Made by a program: the position numbers and the translations under genes. The notes beneath the pieces are model-generated. The model made no database searches. It was given only the letters and a program-made list of their open reading frames with translations, and was not told where the DNA came from. Shown in pieces: positions 26,047 to 35,555 of a stretch of 64,000 nucleotides of DNA; positions within the stretch are counted from its first letter, which is position 1; each line of letters starts with the position of its first letter. Source of the DNA: Chelatococcus sp. (GTDB lineage Bacteria > Pseudomonadota > Alphaproteobacteria > Rhizobiales > Beijerinckiaceae); the NCBI GenBank assembly GCA_003248805.1, contig QFQY01000034.1, positions 8,728-72,727 on the forward strand, read 5' to 3'.

Positions 26047-27036
26047 ATGTCGCAACATCCGACCATCGACCGCCGCAGCTTCATCGCCGGCGCGTCCGCG
26101 TTGTCGCTGGCCGGCGGAGCCGCCCATGCACAGGCTGCGTTTCCGACCCGTCCTGTCACGCTGGTCGTTCCCTTCGCCGCGGGCGGCTCGACCGACATCG
26201 TCGGCCGTCTCGTCGGCCAGAAGATGAGCGAGATTCTCGGCCAGAACGTCATCATCGAGAACCGCGCCGGCGCCGGCGGCAATATCGGTTCCACGGCGGT
26301 CGCGCGCGCCGCTCCGGACGGCTACACGCTGCTGCTCGGCACGATCTCGACCCATGCGCTCAACCCGGCGATCCTGAAGACCGTGACCTTCGACGCGGTG
26401 AAGGACTTCACGCCGATCAACCTCCTCGCCATCGTTCCGAACGTGATGGTCGTGCATCCGAGCTTCCCGGCCAAGAACGTCAAGGAAGTGCTGGAGGTGC
26501 TCAAGGCCAACCCGGGCAAATACTCCTACGCCTCCTCAGGCGTCGGCACACCGCTGCACCTCTCCGGCGAGCTGTTCAAGTCGCTCGGCAATGTCCAGAT
26601 GAACCATGTCCCGTATCGCGGCGCCGGCCCGGCGCTCAACGACGTGGTCTCGGGTGCCGTGCCGATCATGTTCGACAACCTGCCCTCCTCGGCGGGCTTC
26701 ATCCGCAACGGGCAGCTCCGCGCGATCGGCGTCACCACCAAGGCGCGCGTCGCCTCCTTCCCGGATGTCCCGACGATCGCCGAAGGCGGCCTGCCCGGCT
26801 ACGAGACCTATACCTGGAACGCGCTGTTCGGCCCCGCCAACATGCCCCGGCCGATCGTCGACAAGCTCAACGCCGCCGCCAACGAGGCGCTGAAGGACGA
26901 AAACGTCAAGAAGCGCCTCAATGACGTCAGCGCCGACATCGTCGGCTCGACGCCCGAACAGCTCGGCGAACACGTCAAGCTCGAGCTCGCGAAGTGGGCC
27001 CCGATCGCCAAGGCCTCGGGCGCGGTCGTGGAATAA
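26047..27036 (+). CDS. Bug-family tripartite tricarboxylate transporter substrate-binding protein
   Basis: A 329-residue periplasmic binding protein. The N-terminus (DRRSFIAGASALSLAGG, ending AHAQA) looks like a Tat-style signal with a single-arginine-pair motif. The mature protein shows the Bug signatures FPTRPVTLVVPFAAGGSTDIVGR, AGAGGNIGSTAVARAAPDGYT and VPYRGAGPALNDVVSG, which bind small carboxylates. No TctA or TctB membrane genes are nearby, so it is an orphan, as is common in this expanded family. GGGAGAAAA precedes the ATG and a TAGAAT -10-like hexamer lies at 26017-26022. The gene sits in the otherwise conserved gltA to lpxB neighbourhood. Confidence 0.9.
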   Translation: MSQHPTIDRRSFIAGASALSLAGGAAHAQAAFPTRPVTLVVPFAAGGSTDIVGRLVGQKMSEILGQNVIIENRAGAGGNIGSTAVARAAPDGYTLLLGTISTHALNPAILKTVTFDAVKDFTPINLLAIVPNVMVVHPSFPAKNVKEVLEVLKANPGKYSYASSGVGTPLHLSGELFKSLGNVQMNHVPYRGAGPALNDVVSGAVPIMFDNLPSSAGFIRNGQLRAIGVTTKARVASFPDVPTIAEGGLPGYETYTWNALFGPANMPRPIVDKLNAAANEALKDENVKKRLNDVSADIVGSTPEQLGEHVKLELAKWAPIAKASGAVVE

Positions 27037-27043
27037 GGCGTCC

Positions 27044-28225
27044 TCAGGCCTCGCGGCCGGGCCGCGAGGCCACCAGCGCCAGCGCCGCCTCGACGGCGTT
27101 GGCGGCCGGGCTGGTACCGGCCGTCCGCATGATCGCCTCGACCTCGGCGAAGCCGGCAAGCTGGTCGCGTCGTGCCGGCCCCTCGGCGACGAGGTCGAGC
27201 AGATGCCGGCTCAGCACCTGCGGCGTCGCATCGTCCTGGATGAATTCGGGCACGACGTTGCGGCCCAGAATGAGGTTCGGCAGGATCACGCTCGGCAGCT
27301 TGATCAACCGGCGCGCGATCATGGCTTCCCAGGCCGCCCCGCGATAGGCCGCGACCAGCGGCACCTGCGCGAGCGCGAGTTCCAGCGTCACCGTCCCCGA
27401 AGCCGCCAGCGCCGCGCGCGCCTGCCTGAAGGCGCGGTGCTTGGCCGCCTCCCCCGTGACGATGTCCGGCTTCACAGCCCAGGTCTCGATGCTGGCGCGG
27501 ATCGCGCCTTCGAGACGCTCGACCGCGGGCAGGACGAAGCGGGTGTCCGGGCGGGTTGCCGCGACCTCGGCGACCGCGGCTCCGAAGACCGGCATGAGAT
27601 GGTGGATTTCCGAGCGCCGGCTGCCCGGCAGCACGAGCACGGTCGCACCGTCGCTCCGCGCCCGCAGCGCTTCCTCTCCGGCATCGGGCCTGAGCTCCGC
27701 GAGCCGCTCCATCAGCGGGTGGCCGACATAGACGGTCTCGGGGCCGCCCAGCCTGGCGAGCGCCGCCGGTTCGAACGGCAGCAGCGCCAGGATGCGGTCG
27801 ACATGCGGCGCCATCCGCCGGGCGCGGCCCGAGCGCCAGGCCCAGACACTGGGGCAGACCCAGTGCGCGACCGGAATCGCGGGCGCACGGGCCCGCACCT
27901 TCTTCGCGACCCGCAGGCAGAAGTCGGGCGCGTCCACCGTCAGCAGCAGGTCGGGCTCGAAGGCCGCGACCCCGCGCGCCGCGTCCTCCATGCGGCGCAG
28001 AAGCAATGGCAGCCGGGCGATGACCGGGCCGAAACCCATGACGGCGATGTCCGCCTGCGGAAAGAACGGCCGGAGCCCCGCGGCGACCAGCGCCTCGCCG
28101 CCGACTCCGGCGATCTCCAGGGGGCGTTCGCCCAGCCGCGCCCGCAGCGCGGCGAGGAAGCTCAACGCCAGCGCATCGCCCGACGCTTCCCCCGCGATGA
28201 CAGCGAGGCGAAACGGCCGCATCAT
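27044..28225 (-). CDS. lpxB: Lipid-A-disaccharide synthase
   Basis: A 393-residue family GT19 glycosyltransferase joining UDP-2,3-diacylglucosamine and lipid X at the inner membrane. Motifs are AGEASGDALALSFL near the N-terminus, DAPDFCLRVAKKVR, VCPSVWAWRSGRARRM, VYVGHPLMERL, LVLPGSRRSEIHHLMPVF and LAASGTVTLELAL. Its ATG overlaps the lpxI stop (ATGA), so translation is coupled. It is the last gene of the long minus-strand envelope operon and ends eight bases from the stop of the converging Bug gene, with no obvious terminator. Confidence 0.96.
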   Translation of the reverse strand: MMRPFRLAVIAGEASGDALALSFLAALRARLGERPLEIAGVGGEALVAAGLRPFFPQADIAVMGFGPVIARLPLLLRRMEDAARGVAAFEPDLLLTVDAPDFCLRVAKKVRARAPAIPVAHWVCPSVWAWRSGRARRMAPHVDRILALLPFEPAALARLGGPETVYVGHPLMERLAELRPDAGEEALRARSDGATVLVLPGSRRSEIHHLMPVFGAAVAEVAATRPDTRFVLPAVERLEGAIRASIETWAVKPDIVTGEAAKHRAFRQARAALAASGTVTLELALAQVPLVAAYRGAAWEAMIARRLIKLPSVILPNLILGRNVVPEFIQDDATPQVLSRHLLDLVAEGPARRDQLAGFAEVEAIMRTAGTSPAANAVEAALALVASRPGREA

Positions 28226-29079
28226 GCCACGCCCTCGACGAAGAGGCCGAGTTCGTCGGCAAGACGGCCGAGCCGCAGCCTGTCACCGACCAGCACTGCC
28301 CCGGCCCGCACGGCGATGCCGGCGAGTCCCGCCTCGGCGACGTGGCGCAGCGTATCGGGCCCGATCGCCGGCATGTCGACGCGCAGATCCTGACTGTCCT
28401 TGGGTGCCTTGATCAGCACGCCGTCGCCCTTTCCGATCGTCAGCCTGCCGGCGGCGCGGAGCTCGCCGACACGCCTGATCGTCGCATCGGTCCCCTCGGC
28501 GGCCTCGATCGCGATGACGCGATGATCGGCGAGGACCGCCGCCTGGCCGACATCGAAGGGGGAAAGCGCGGAGAGCAACGAGAAACCGCGTTCGATCAGC
28601 CGCCGCTGCTCCCCGTTCGCGGCACGTTGGCCGAGCGGCCCGGCGGGCGCAGTCAGTTCCGGCGCGACCTGATGCGGTCCCAGCACGCGGAAGCCCTGCC
28701 CCTCGAAAAAGCGAACGACCGCACTGAGCAGGTGATCGTCGCCGCCCTGAAAGGCCTTCGCGAAATAGGGCAGGTATTTCAGCGTCGACACCTCGGGCCT
28801 GAGCGCCCCGAAGCTCGGCCGCGGCAGCCCTCCCAGGAAGACGAGGTCGGTGATGTCCCGACGGCGCAACTCCTCGATGACCCGGCCGAGCTGGCCGAGG
28901 CGGTAGGTCACGACCTCACCGGCCTCGAAGGAAGAGGGATCGGCCGCGCCGTCCACCGCTGCGACGAAGAGGCGTTGCCCCCGCTGCGCCAGAATGCGGG
29001 CGAGATCGGCGGGATAGGCACCGCCGCCGGCGATCAGGGCGACAGCAGGGTCGCCGGCCTGCCGCCCTGCCGCGCTCAC
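28222..29079 (-). CDS. lpxI: UDP-2,3-diacylglucosamine pyrophosphatase LpxI
   Basis: A 285-residue enzyme (formerly DUF1009) hydrolysing UDP-2,3-diacylglucosamine to lipid X; alphaproteobacteria commonly use LpxI where gamma-proteobacteria use LpxH. Motifs: VALIAGGGAYPADLARILA at the start, FLGGLPRPSFGALRPE, GGDDHLLSAVVRFFE, KGDGVLIKAPKDSQDLRVDM and PAIGPDTLRHVAEAGLAGIA. Translation starts at GTG 29079, overlapping the lpxA stop as GTGA. Its position between lpxA and lpxB matches the pathway order. Confidence 0.93.
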   Translation of the reverse strand: MSAAGRQAGDPAVALIAGGGAYPADLARILAQRGQRLFVAAVDGAADPSSFEAGEVVTYRLGQLGRVIEELRRRDITDLVFLGGLPRPSFGALRPEVSTLKYLPYFAKAFQGGDDHLLSAVVRFFEGQGFRVLGPHQVAPELTAPAGPLGQRAANGEQRRLIERGFSLLSALSPFDVGQAAVLADHRVIAIEAAEGTDATIRRVGELRAAGRLTIGKGDGVLIKAPKDSQDLRVDMPAIGPDTLRHVAEAGLAGIAVRAGAVLVGDRLRLGRLADELGLFVEGVA

Positions 29080-29885
29080 CGCTCGGGCGCGTTCACGTCG
29101 CGCGGAATGACGATCGCCCGTTCCCCACCGCGGCGGATGAAATCGAGGATCTCGTTCATCAGCGGCTGCCCGGAAAACTCGGCCGCCACGTCCTCGACCC
29201 GCTCGGACAAGGTTCCCTCGTCGGCGAAGAGCAGCCGATAGGCGCGGCGCAGCTCGTTGATCTGCTCGCGCGAGAAGCCCCGGCGCTTGAGCCCGACGAG
29301 GTTCAGGCCCGCGAGATGAGCCGGATTGTCGCGCACCATGCCGAAGGGAATGACGTCGTTCATCACGCCCGCGCCGCCGCCGATGAAGGCGTGGTCGCCG
29401 ATCCTGACGAACTGCTGCACGCCGGCGCCACCGCTGACGATGACGAAGTTCCCGATGGTGACATGGCCGGCGCACATCACGTTGTTCGAGAAGATGACGT
29501 TGTCGCCGATATGGGAATCATGGCCGACATGCGAATTCGCCAGGAAGAGACCGCGGTCGCCGACCGTCGTCGTCATCCCGCCGCCTTCGGTGCCGGGGTT
29601 CATGGTGACCCCCTCGCGGATCGTGCAGTCGGAGCCGATGGTCAGCGTCGAGGGTTCGCCGTGATACTTGAGATCCTGCGGCGGGTGACCGATCGAGGCG
29701 AAGGGATAGACCTTCGTGCGCGGACCGATCGTCGTCCGTCCGGCAACTACGACATGGCTGACGAGTTCGACGCCCTCTTCCAGGACGACATCGGGGCCGA
29801 CGGTGCAGAACGGGCCGATCACGACTCCGGAGGCGAGGCGCGCCTTCGGATCGACGACCGACATCGGATGAATGACGGGGTTCAT
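29076..29885 (-). CDS. lpxA: UDP-N-acetylglucosamine O-acyltransferase
   Basis: A 269-residue left-handed beta-helix acyltransferase performing the first step of lipid A synthesis with an acyl-ACP donor. Hexapeptide repeats run from residue 5 to about 190 (VVIGPFCTVGPDVVLEEGVE and following), the catalytic histidine lies in NSHVGHDSHIGDN, and the helical C-terminal domain starts near LVGLKRRGFSREQINELRRA. GGAAGAAG precedes the ATG. It follows fabZ by 24 bases. Confidence 0.96.
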   Translation of the reverse strand: MNPVIHPMSVVDPKARLASGVVIGPFCTVGPDVVLEEGVELVSHVVVAGRTTIGPRTKVYPFASIGHPPQDLKYHGEPSTLTIGSDCTIREGVTMNPGTEGGGMTTTVGDRGLFLANSHVGHDSHIGDNVIFSNNVMCAGHVTIGNFVIVSGGAGVQQFVRIGDHAFIGGGAGVMNDVIPFGMVRDNPAHLAGLNLVGLKRRGFSREQINELRRAYRLLFADEGTLSERVEDVAAEFSGQPLMNEILDFIRRGGERAIVIPRDVNAPER

Positions 29886-29909
29886 GGTCTTCTTCCGATC
29901 GTCCGGAGC

Positions 29910-30380
29910 TCAGGCGACCATGGCGGACAGGTCGGCCTCGGCGACGAGAGCGCCGTCCACCCGTGCCTCGCCCCTGTAGAACCAGAGGTTGCGCTTGCGG
30001 GCAATTTTGGTCAGGTGAAAGCGGATCTGGTCGCCGGGGATCACCGGCTTGCGGAACTTCGCCTTGTCGATGGTCGTGAACAGCACGCTGCTGACCGCGG
30101 ACTCGTCGACGCCGCGCGCATTGACCACCAGGACACCGGCCGTCTGCGCCATCGCCTCGATCATCAGCACGCCGGGGAAGACCGGCCGGCCCGGAAAATG
30201 GCCGGTGAACTGCGGCTCGTTGAAGGTGACGTTCTTGATGCCGACACCAAACTCGTCACCCCGGATATCGACGACGCGGTCGACGAGCAGGAACGGGTAG
30301 CGATGCGGAATGCACGCCATGATCTTCTGAATATCGGCCACTTGAAGCGTGGTCGCAGCCTCGGTCATCTCCGTCACCAT
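29910..30380 (-). CDS. fabZ: 3-hydroxyacyl-ACP dehydratase FabZ
   Basis: A 156-residue hot-dog-fold dehydratase of fatty-acid synthesis, supplying acyl chains that compete with the hydroxyacyl-ACP used by LpxA and LpxD. Characteristic: IPHRYPFLLVDRV, the active-site HFPGRPVFPGVLMIEAMAQ with catalytic His and Glu, and KAKFRKPVIPGDQI. Two ATGs (30380, 30368) are possible; GGTGA precedes the first. The 181-base gap between it and lpxD holds no gene that I can see. Confidence 0.96.
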   Translation of the reverse strand: MVTEMTEAATTLQVADIQKIMACIPHRYPFLLVDRVVDIRGDEFGVGIKNVTFNEPQFTGHFPGRPVFPGVLMIEAMAQTAGVLVVNARGVDESAVSSVLFTTIDKAKFRKPVIPGDQIRFHLTKIARKRNLWFYRGEARVDGALVAEADLSAMVA

Positions 30381-30561
30381 CGTTCACCGGCGCCCGCATC
30401 TCGCGCCATTCTTCCCACACTCGGCGCTCCGACCACCTGCCGGCGGCGAGCGACCTGGCACTCATTCGACAAGCCGGACGGCGTCCCGACGGCCCTGCTC
30501 CAGCCTGCGCGGGGCACCGGATCGAAGGCTCCCTGTCGCGAGGCGAAAGGGAACGTCTCGC

Positions 30562-31623
30562 TCACTCCCCGGACCTGTCGCCCGTCTTGTTCCGCCTGGC
30601 CACCAACTGCTTGAGCAGCGCGCTCTCGCGCGCCCAGGCGAGAGCCGGCTGGGCCGGATACCCGCCGAACCGGGCACCGCGCGGGATATCGCCGGCGACG
30701 CCGCTCTGCGCCGCGACCTGAGCCCCCGCGCCGATGGTCAGATGTCCGGCGAGCCCGACCTGGCCACCGAGCACGACGAAGTCCTCGAGCGTCGTGGAAC
30801 CGGCGAGGCCGGTCTGCGCGCAGATGACGCAATGGCGTCCGATGACGCAGTTGTGGCCGATCTGCACGAGATTATCGATCTTGGTGCCCTCGCCGATCAC
30901 CGTGTCGCGGCTGGCTCCGCGATCGATGCAGGAGTTCGCGCCGATTTCGACATCGTCCTGAATGATGACGCGACCGATCTGGGGGACCTTGCCATGTCCC
31001 TTGGGAGACATGGCGAAGCCGAAGCCGTCCTGCCCGATGCGCGCGCCGGGATGGATGATGACACGGTTGCCGACCAGTGCGGCCTGCAACGTCGCCCCCG
31101 CCCCGATGGAGCAATGGCGCCCGATGCGAACCTGCGGGCCGATGACCGCATGCGAGGCGACGATCGTTCCCTCGCCGATCTCGGCGCCCGGACCGATCAC
31201 GGCGCCGGGATCGACGGTCACACCCGCTTCGAGCACCGCCGTCGCGTGCACGAAGGCTCCCGGCGCGACGCCCTGCGAGGCGAAAACCGACCCGGGCTTC
31301 AACGCCTGCGGAAAGAAGCGCGTCAGAATCCCCGCGAACGCATGATATGGCGTGGCCGAGACCAGCGCGACGGTGCCGGCCGGAACCCGGGAGGCGAAGC
31401 GCGCCGACACCAGGCACAGGCCCGCCTTCGTCGCGGCCAGCGCCTCGGTGTATTTCGGGTTGTCCATATAGGCGATGTCGGCCGGCCCCGCCGTCTCGAG
31501 CGCGGCCGCGCCGGTGACGACGCGCGCGGCGTCTACGCCCTCCGGAAGAGCGGTGCCGGAAATAGCTGCGACCTCGCCGAATTCGAGCGAGGTCGCGGGC
31601 TGAAAGAAATGTGGCTCTGCCAT
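30562..31623 (-). CDS. lpxD: UDP-3-O-acylglucosamine N-acyltransferase
   Basis: A 353-residue lipid A enzyme adding the second hydroxyacyl chain. An N-terminal uridine-binding domain (residues 1 to about 100, with ADIAYMDNPKYTEAL) is followed by a left-handed beta-helix of hexapeptide repeats (GVTVDPGAVIGPGAEIGEGT onward), including VQIGHNCVIGRHCVICAQTG and GLAGSTTLEDFVVLGGQVG. It lies directly downstream of bamA with a 36-base gap. Confidence 0.96.
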   Translation of the reverse strand: MAEPHFFQPATSLEFGEVAAISGTALPEGVDAARVVTGAAALETAGPADIAYMDNPKYTEALAATKAGLCLVSARFASRVPAGTVALVSATPYHAFAGILTRFFPQALKPGSVFASQGVAPGAFVHATAVLEAGVTVDPGAVIGPGAEIGEGTIVASHAVIGPQVRIGRHCSIGAGATLQAALVGNRVIIHPGARIGQDGFGFAMSPKGHGKVPQIGRVIIQDDVEIGANSCIDRGASRDTVIGEGTKIDNLVQIGHNCVIGRHCVICAQTGLAGSTTLEDFVVLGGQVGLAGHLTIGAGAQVAAQSGVAGDIPRGARFGGYPAQPALAWARESALLKQLVARRNKTGDRSGE

Positions 31624-31659
31624 GACGTTACCCGTAGCGGGGCGGAGGGCCCCGCCGCG

Positions 31660-34164
31660 TCAGAAGCGCGTGCCGCCCGAGAAGCGGAAGGCCTGCAGCC
31701 GGTCGCCGCCGTACTTGGCCGCAAGACCGTTCGGCCCGACGCCCCACTGCCCGTCATCCTTCGTCAGCGCATAGGCGTAATCGAAGCGGATCGGGCCGAG
31801 CGGCGACTGCCACAGCAGGCTCACGCCGACCGAGGAGCGAAGGATGTTCTTGTCGCGCACGCAGGCGATGTTGGACTGCGCACCGCCGGTGACGACGTTG
31901 AACTGCCGCGCCTCGGTGCCGGCCGGGCAGCCCGAGAAGGCCGATGCGTTGCCGCCATCGTAGTTGAACAACGTGCCGGCATCCGCGAAGAGCGCGCCGC
32001 GCAGGCCGAGATCGCGCGGCAGGCCGAAGATCGGGAACTGAAGCTCGACGCTGCCCCCGAAATAGGTCGTGCCGCCGAGCGCGTTGGCCGTCGGATCGTT
32101 GAGCACGTCGCGCGGGCCGATGCCGGACGGCGCGAAACCACGCACCAGTGTCGGTCCGAGGAAGTAGTGGTCGACCATGCGCAGGTTGCCGCTGGTCGCC
32201 TGGACGTGACCGCCCTGAACGCGCACGAACCCGACGACGTCGTCGAAGATCTCTTTGTAGTAGCGCGCGTCCGCCGCGACTCGCAGGAACTTCGAATCGC
32301 CGCCGACGCCAGCGAATTCGGGCTTCAACTCGGCGATGAAGCCGTTGCGCGGGCTCTGCGTGCTGTCGAGCGAGTTGTAGTTGAAGTTCAGGCCGACGAG
32401 CGAGGTCAAGGTCGTGCCCTGGGCCTCCTTCACCGCCACCGTCGCTTCGCCGTTGGTCACGCAGTTGTAAACGCCCCCGCTGGCGATGGCTCCGGGCGTG
32501 CCGGGCGTAATGCCGGAGATCGGGAAGGTACAATCGTTGTAGGGGCGATCGACCGTATTCGGGATTTCGATCTCGGTGGTGTAGATCGAATAGCGCGGCG
32601 TGATCGAGAACTCTTCGGTGATCGGGAAGGTCAGACGAACCTGTCCGCCGGTCACGCGGCTCTCGAAGCGGCCGGTGTTGTAGTTGTCGTTGAACTTGGA
32701 GAACAGGTCGAAACCGGCTGCGATCCGGTGCCCGAGGAAATAGGGCTCCGTGAACGAGAAGTCGACGCCCTGCGCACGCTGACCGAGCGTGCCCGCGATA
32801 CGGACGAACTGGCCACGGCCGAGGAAGTTCGACTCCGACAGCGATACCTCGCCGATCACGCCGTCCGAGGTCGAATAGCCGCCCGCGATCGAGAACGCGC
32901 CGGTGGCCTTGTCCTCGACATCGATGTTGACGACCACGCGATCCGGAGCCGAGCCGGGCTCGTTCGTGATGCGGACCTTGTTGAAGAAGCCGAGATTGTT
33001 GAGGCGGCGCTCGGCCCGATCGACCAGCACCTTGTTGTAGGCGTCGCCCTCGCCGAGGTCGAGCTCACGACGCACCACATAGTCGCGCGTACGGGTGTTG
33101 CCCCGCACATTGATGCGCTCGACATAGACGCGCGGGCCTTCGTCGACGACATAGGTGATGCCGATGACGCGCCCGGCCGCATCGCGATCGCCGCGCGGGC
33201 GAACCTGAGCGAAGGCATGGCCACGGCGCGCGACCTCGGTGGTCAGCGCGACGAGGGACTTTTCCACCGCCTCGGCATTGTAGGTGTCGCCGGCGGAGGT
33301 CGCCAGATACCGGTTGAGGGCAGCGGAATCGACATCGCGCAGCGCGGATTCGACCTGCACGTTGCCGACCTTGTACTGCGGCCCCTCGTCGACCGTGATG
33401 TCGATGACCCATCCGCCGGCCGCCTCGTCGAAGCGGGCCGTCTGGTTCACGACCTGGAAGTCGGCATATCCGTTCTTCAGGTAGAAGCGGCGGATCAGCT
33501 CGAGGTCGGCGTTGATCCGCTCGGGATCATAGACGTCCGAGGTCTTGATGAAGCTCAGGAAGTTCGATTCCGTCGACTGCATCAGGCCGCGCAGACGGCT
33601 CGCCGAATAGGCCCCGTTGCCCGCGAAATTGATCGTCTTGATGCCGGTCTTGCCGCTCTCGTTGATCGTGAAGACCACGTCGGAACGACCGTTCGGCAGA
33701 GGCGCGATGCGCCCGCTGACCGAGGAGAGGCCGTAGCCCGCCCGGCGATAGACTTCCTTCAGACGTTCGACGTCCGAATTGATGAGGGCCTGACTCAGCG
33801 GGCCGCCAGCCTTCGACTGAACCTGCTGGATCAGCGCGTCGCTCTTCAGGCGGCGATTGCCCTCGAAGGCGACGCGGTTGATGGAATCGTTCTCCTGCAC
33901 GGAGATGACGGTCTGGGCGCCGCGACGGCTGACCTGAACGTTCGAAAACAGGCCCGTGGCCAGCAGGCTCTGGCGAATCTCCTGGGGATTGTCCTGGCCC
34001 GCCGCATAGGAGCGGATCGTCTCCGCATCGATGCGCCGATTGCCGTGGACAACCACGGCCTGTGCGAAAACCACGCCACCACTTACGGCCAACATGAAAG
34101 CCGAAAGTCCGACTGATCGAGAGAGCCGCTGCTTGAACGTCCGGCTCTTTTGGGTCGACGTCAT
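31660..34164 (-). CDS. bamA: Outer membrane assembly factor BamA
   Basis: An 834-residue outer-membrane protein that inserts beta-barrels. A signal peptide (residues 1-35, ending GGVVFAQA) precedes five POTRA domains (about residues 36-430; for example VVVHGNRRIDAETIRSYA and IEVERINVRGNTRTRDY-like VYVERINVRGNTRTRDYVVR), followed by the 16-strand barrel. Lid-loop and VRGF motif: GPTLVRGFAPSGIGPRD. The last residues (FRFSGGTRF) form the C-terminal beta-signal with a final Phe. The start at 34164 (MTSTQKSRTFKQRL) gives a proper signal peptide; an upstream ATG at 34281 does not. A long antisense frame covers this gene and is spurious. Confidence 0.97.
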   Translation of the reverse strand: MTSTQKSRTFKQRLSRSVGLSAFMLAVSGGVVFAQAVVVHGNRRIDAETIRSYAAGQDNPQEIRQSLLATGLFSNVQVSRRGAQTVISVQENDSINRVAFEGNRRLKSDALIQQVQSKAGGPLSQALINSDVERLKEVYRRAGYGLSSVSGRIAPLPNGRSDVVFTINESGKTGIKTINFAGNGAYSASRLRGLMQSTESNFLSFIKTSDVYDPERINADLELIRRFYLKNGYADFQVVNQTARFDEAAGGWVIDITVDEGPQYKVGNVQVESALRDVDSAALNRYLATSAGDTYNAEAVEKSLVALTTEVARRGHAFAQVRPRGDRDAAGRVIGITYVVDEGPRVYVERINVRGNTRTRDYVVRRELDLGEGDAYNKVLVDRAERRLNNLGFFNKVRITNEPGSAPDRVVVNIDVEDKATGAFSIAGGYSTSDGVIGEVSLSESNFLGRGQFVRIAGTLGQRAQGVDFSFTEPYFLGHRIAAGFDLFSKFNDNYNTGRFESRVTGGQVRLTFPITEEFSITPRYSIYTTEIEIPNTVDRPYNDCTFPISGITPGTPGAIASGGVYNCVTNGEATVAVKEAQGTTLTSLVGLNFNYNSLDSTQSPRNGFIAELKPEFAGVGGDSKFLRVAADARYYKEIFDDVVGFVRVQGGHVQATSGNLRMVDHYFLGPTLVRGFAPSGIGPRDVLNDPTANALGGTTYFGGSVELQFPIFGLPRDLGLRGALFADAGTLFNYDGGNASAFSGCPAGTEARQFNVVTGGAQSNIACVRDKNILRSSVGVSLLWQSPLGPIRFDYAYALTKDDGQWGVGPNGLAAKYGGDRLQAFRFSGGTRF

Positions 34165-34383
34165 CGGGTCGCCTATTCCATTTTCTCTGGTCACTACCCC
34201 GGCTGGGGCTCCGCCACCTTGCGGCGACAGAACGGGACATTGCCGTGCATTCGCTTCTACAAAGTTTCCTGCGGGGTGCAAACGTCCATCATCGTTAACG
34301 GAATATTTTTGGACTCGATCGTTGCCATGACGCCACGCGTTCCGCCACGGCTTCGCCGCAATCTCGGCCGGCCCGCAAACCCG

Positions 34384-35532
34384 TCACAGCAGCGAGCGGA
34401 CATGGGTGATGTCGTTCCACGTCACGAACAGCATCAGCATCAGCACGAGGCCCAGTCCCAGCCGAAAACCGATTTCCTGCGCCCTGGCGCTGAGCGGGCG
34501 CCGCAGCACCGCCTCGCAGGCGTAGAACATCAGGTGACCGCCATCGAGCATGGGCACCGGCAGCAGGTTCATCAGTCCGATCGAGACGGACAGGACCGCC
34601 GCGAGGTTGAGCAGGCCGATCAGGCCGCCGCTCGCAGCGACCATCCCCGAGACCTGCGCGATCCGGATCGGACCCGAAAGCTGGTCGGTCGATTCCCGCC
34701 CGCTCAGCAGCTTCTTGAAATAGTCGTAGGTGCGGGTGACCACGAACCAGGTCTCGGATACGCCCGCCTGGAGGGATTCGACGACGCCGAATCGGCGCGT
34801 CGTCCAATCCTCCGCCTTGCGCGAGGCCTGGACGCCGATGACGCCGATCCTCTGCTTGCCGAGCGGAGACGTCTGCTCGACCAGGTCGGGCACGACGGGA
34901 ACCGTGACCGTGCCTCCGTTGCGCTCGACGGTGACCGAAAGGCGCTCGTTCGGGCGCACGGAAACGGCTCGCTGCATCTCCGTGAAACTGCCGATGGGTT
35001 GGTCGTCGATGGCGATGACGAGATCGCCCGCGCGCAGGCCCGCGCGCTCGGCCGCGCTGCCCGCGACCACCTGTTCGACACGCGGAATCAGCTCCTGCCG
35101 GCCGAACAGATAGATCGAGCCCGCGAAGATCGCGATCGCGAGCAGGAAATTGGCGATCGGCCCGGCGGCGACGATCGCCGCGCGCTCTCCCAGCGACTGC
35201 GCCGGAAAGGACCGCTCCCGCTCCCTCTGCGTCATGCCGGCGACGGCGGCGGTGTCGGGCGCGCTCGACGCGTCCGCGTCCCCGGAGAACTTCACATAGC
35301 CGCCGAGCGGAATCATCGCGAACCGCCAGCGGGTGCCATGCCGGTCGTTGAAGCCGAACAGCTCGCGGCCGAAGCCGATCGAGAATGTCTTGACGTCGAC
35401 GCCGCACCAGCGGCCGACGAGGAAATGGCCGAGCTCGTGCACGAACACGACGAGCGTCAGCACGAAGAGGAAGGGCACGAGATAGCTCAACAGCGCGTAG
35501 CCCGAGTTCCAGATAGTCGCCGCGAATTCCAT
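34384..35532 (-). CDS. rseP: Site-2 metalloprotease RseP (MmpA-like)
   Basis: A 382-residue inner-membrane zinc protease that cuts membrane-embedded anti-sigma factors and signal-peptide remnants. The HELGH zinc motif sits in VFVHELGHFLVGRWCGV near residue 30, the PDZ domain spans roughly residues 130-200 (AGLRAGDLVIAIDDQPIG), and the second active-site motif is LLPVPMLDGGHLM. About four membrane helices are visible. GGAGAGG precedes the ATG. It lies between dxr and bamA; the 219-base gap to bamA could hold a bamA promoter. Confidence 0.95.
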   Translation of the reverse strand: MEFAATIWNSGYALLSYLVPFLFVLTLVVFVHELGHFLVGRWCGVDVKTFSIGFGRELFGFNDRHGTRWRFAMIPLGGYVKFSGDADASSAPDTAAVAGMTQRERERSFPAQSLGERAAIVAAGPIANFLLAIAIFAGSIYLFGRQELIPRVEQVVAGSAAERAGLRAGDLVIAIDDQPIGSFTEMQRAVSVRPNERLSVTVERNGGTVTVPVVPDLVEQTSPLGKQRIGVIGVQASRKAEDWTTRRFGVVESLQAGVSETWFVVTRTYDYFKKLLSGRESTDQLSGPIRIAQVSGMVAASGGLIGLLNLAAVLSVSIGLMNLLPVPMLDGGHLMFYACEAVLRRPLSARAQEIGFRLGLGLVLMLMLFVTWNDITHVRSLL

Positions 35533-35555
35533 CGACCTCTCCGATCCGTCCCTGC

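Noticed and set aside
30349..34116. A 1255-codon open frame on the plus strand.
   Set aside because: It is antisense to lpxD and bamA, both unmistakable. Its product is rich in Arg, Asp, Gly and His, as expected for the shadow of a G/C-ending codon bias, and has no recognisable domain.
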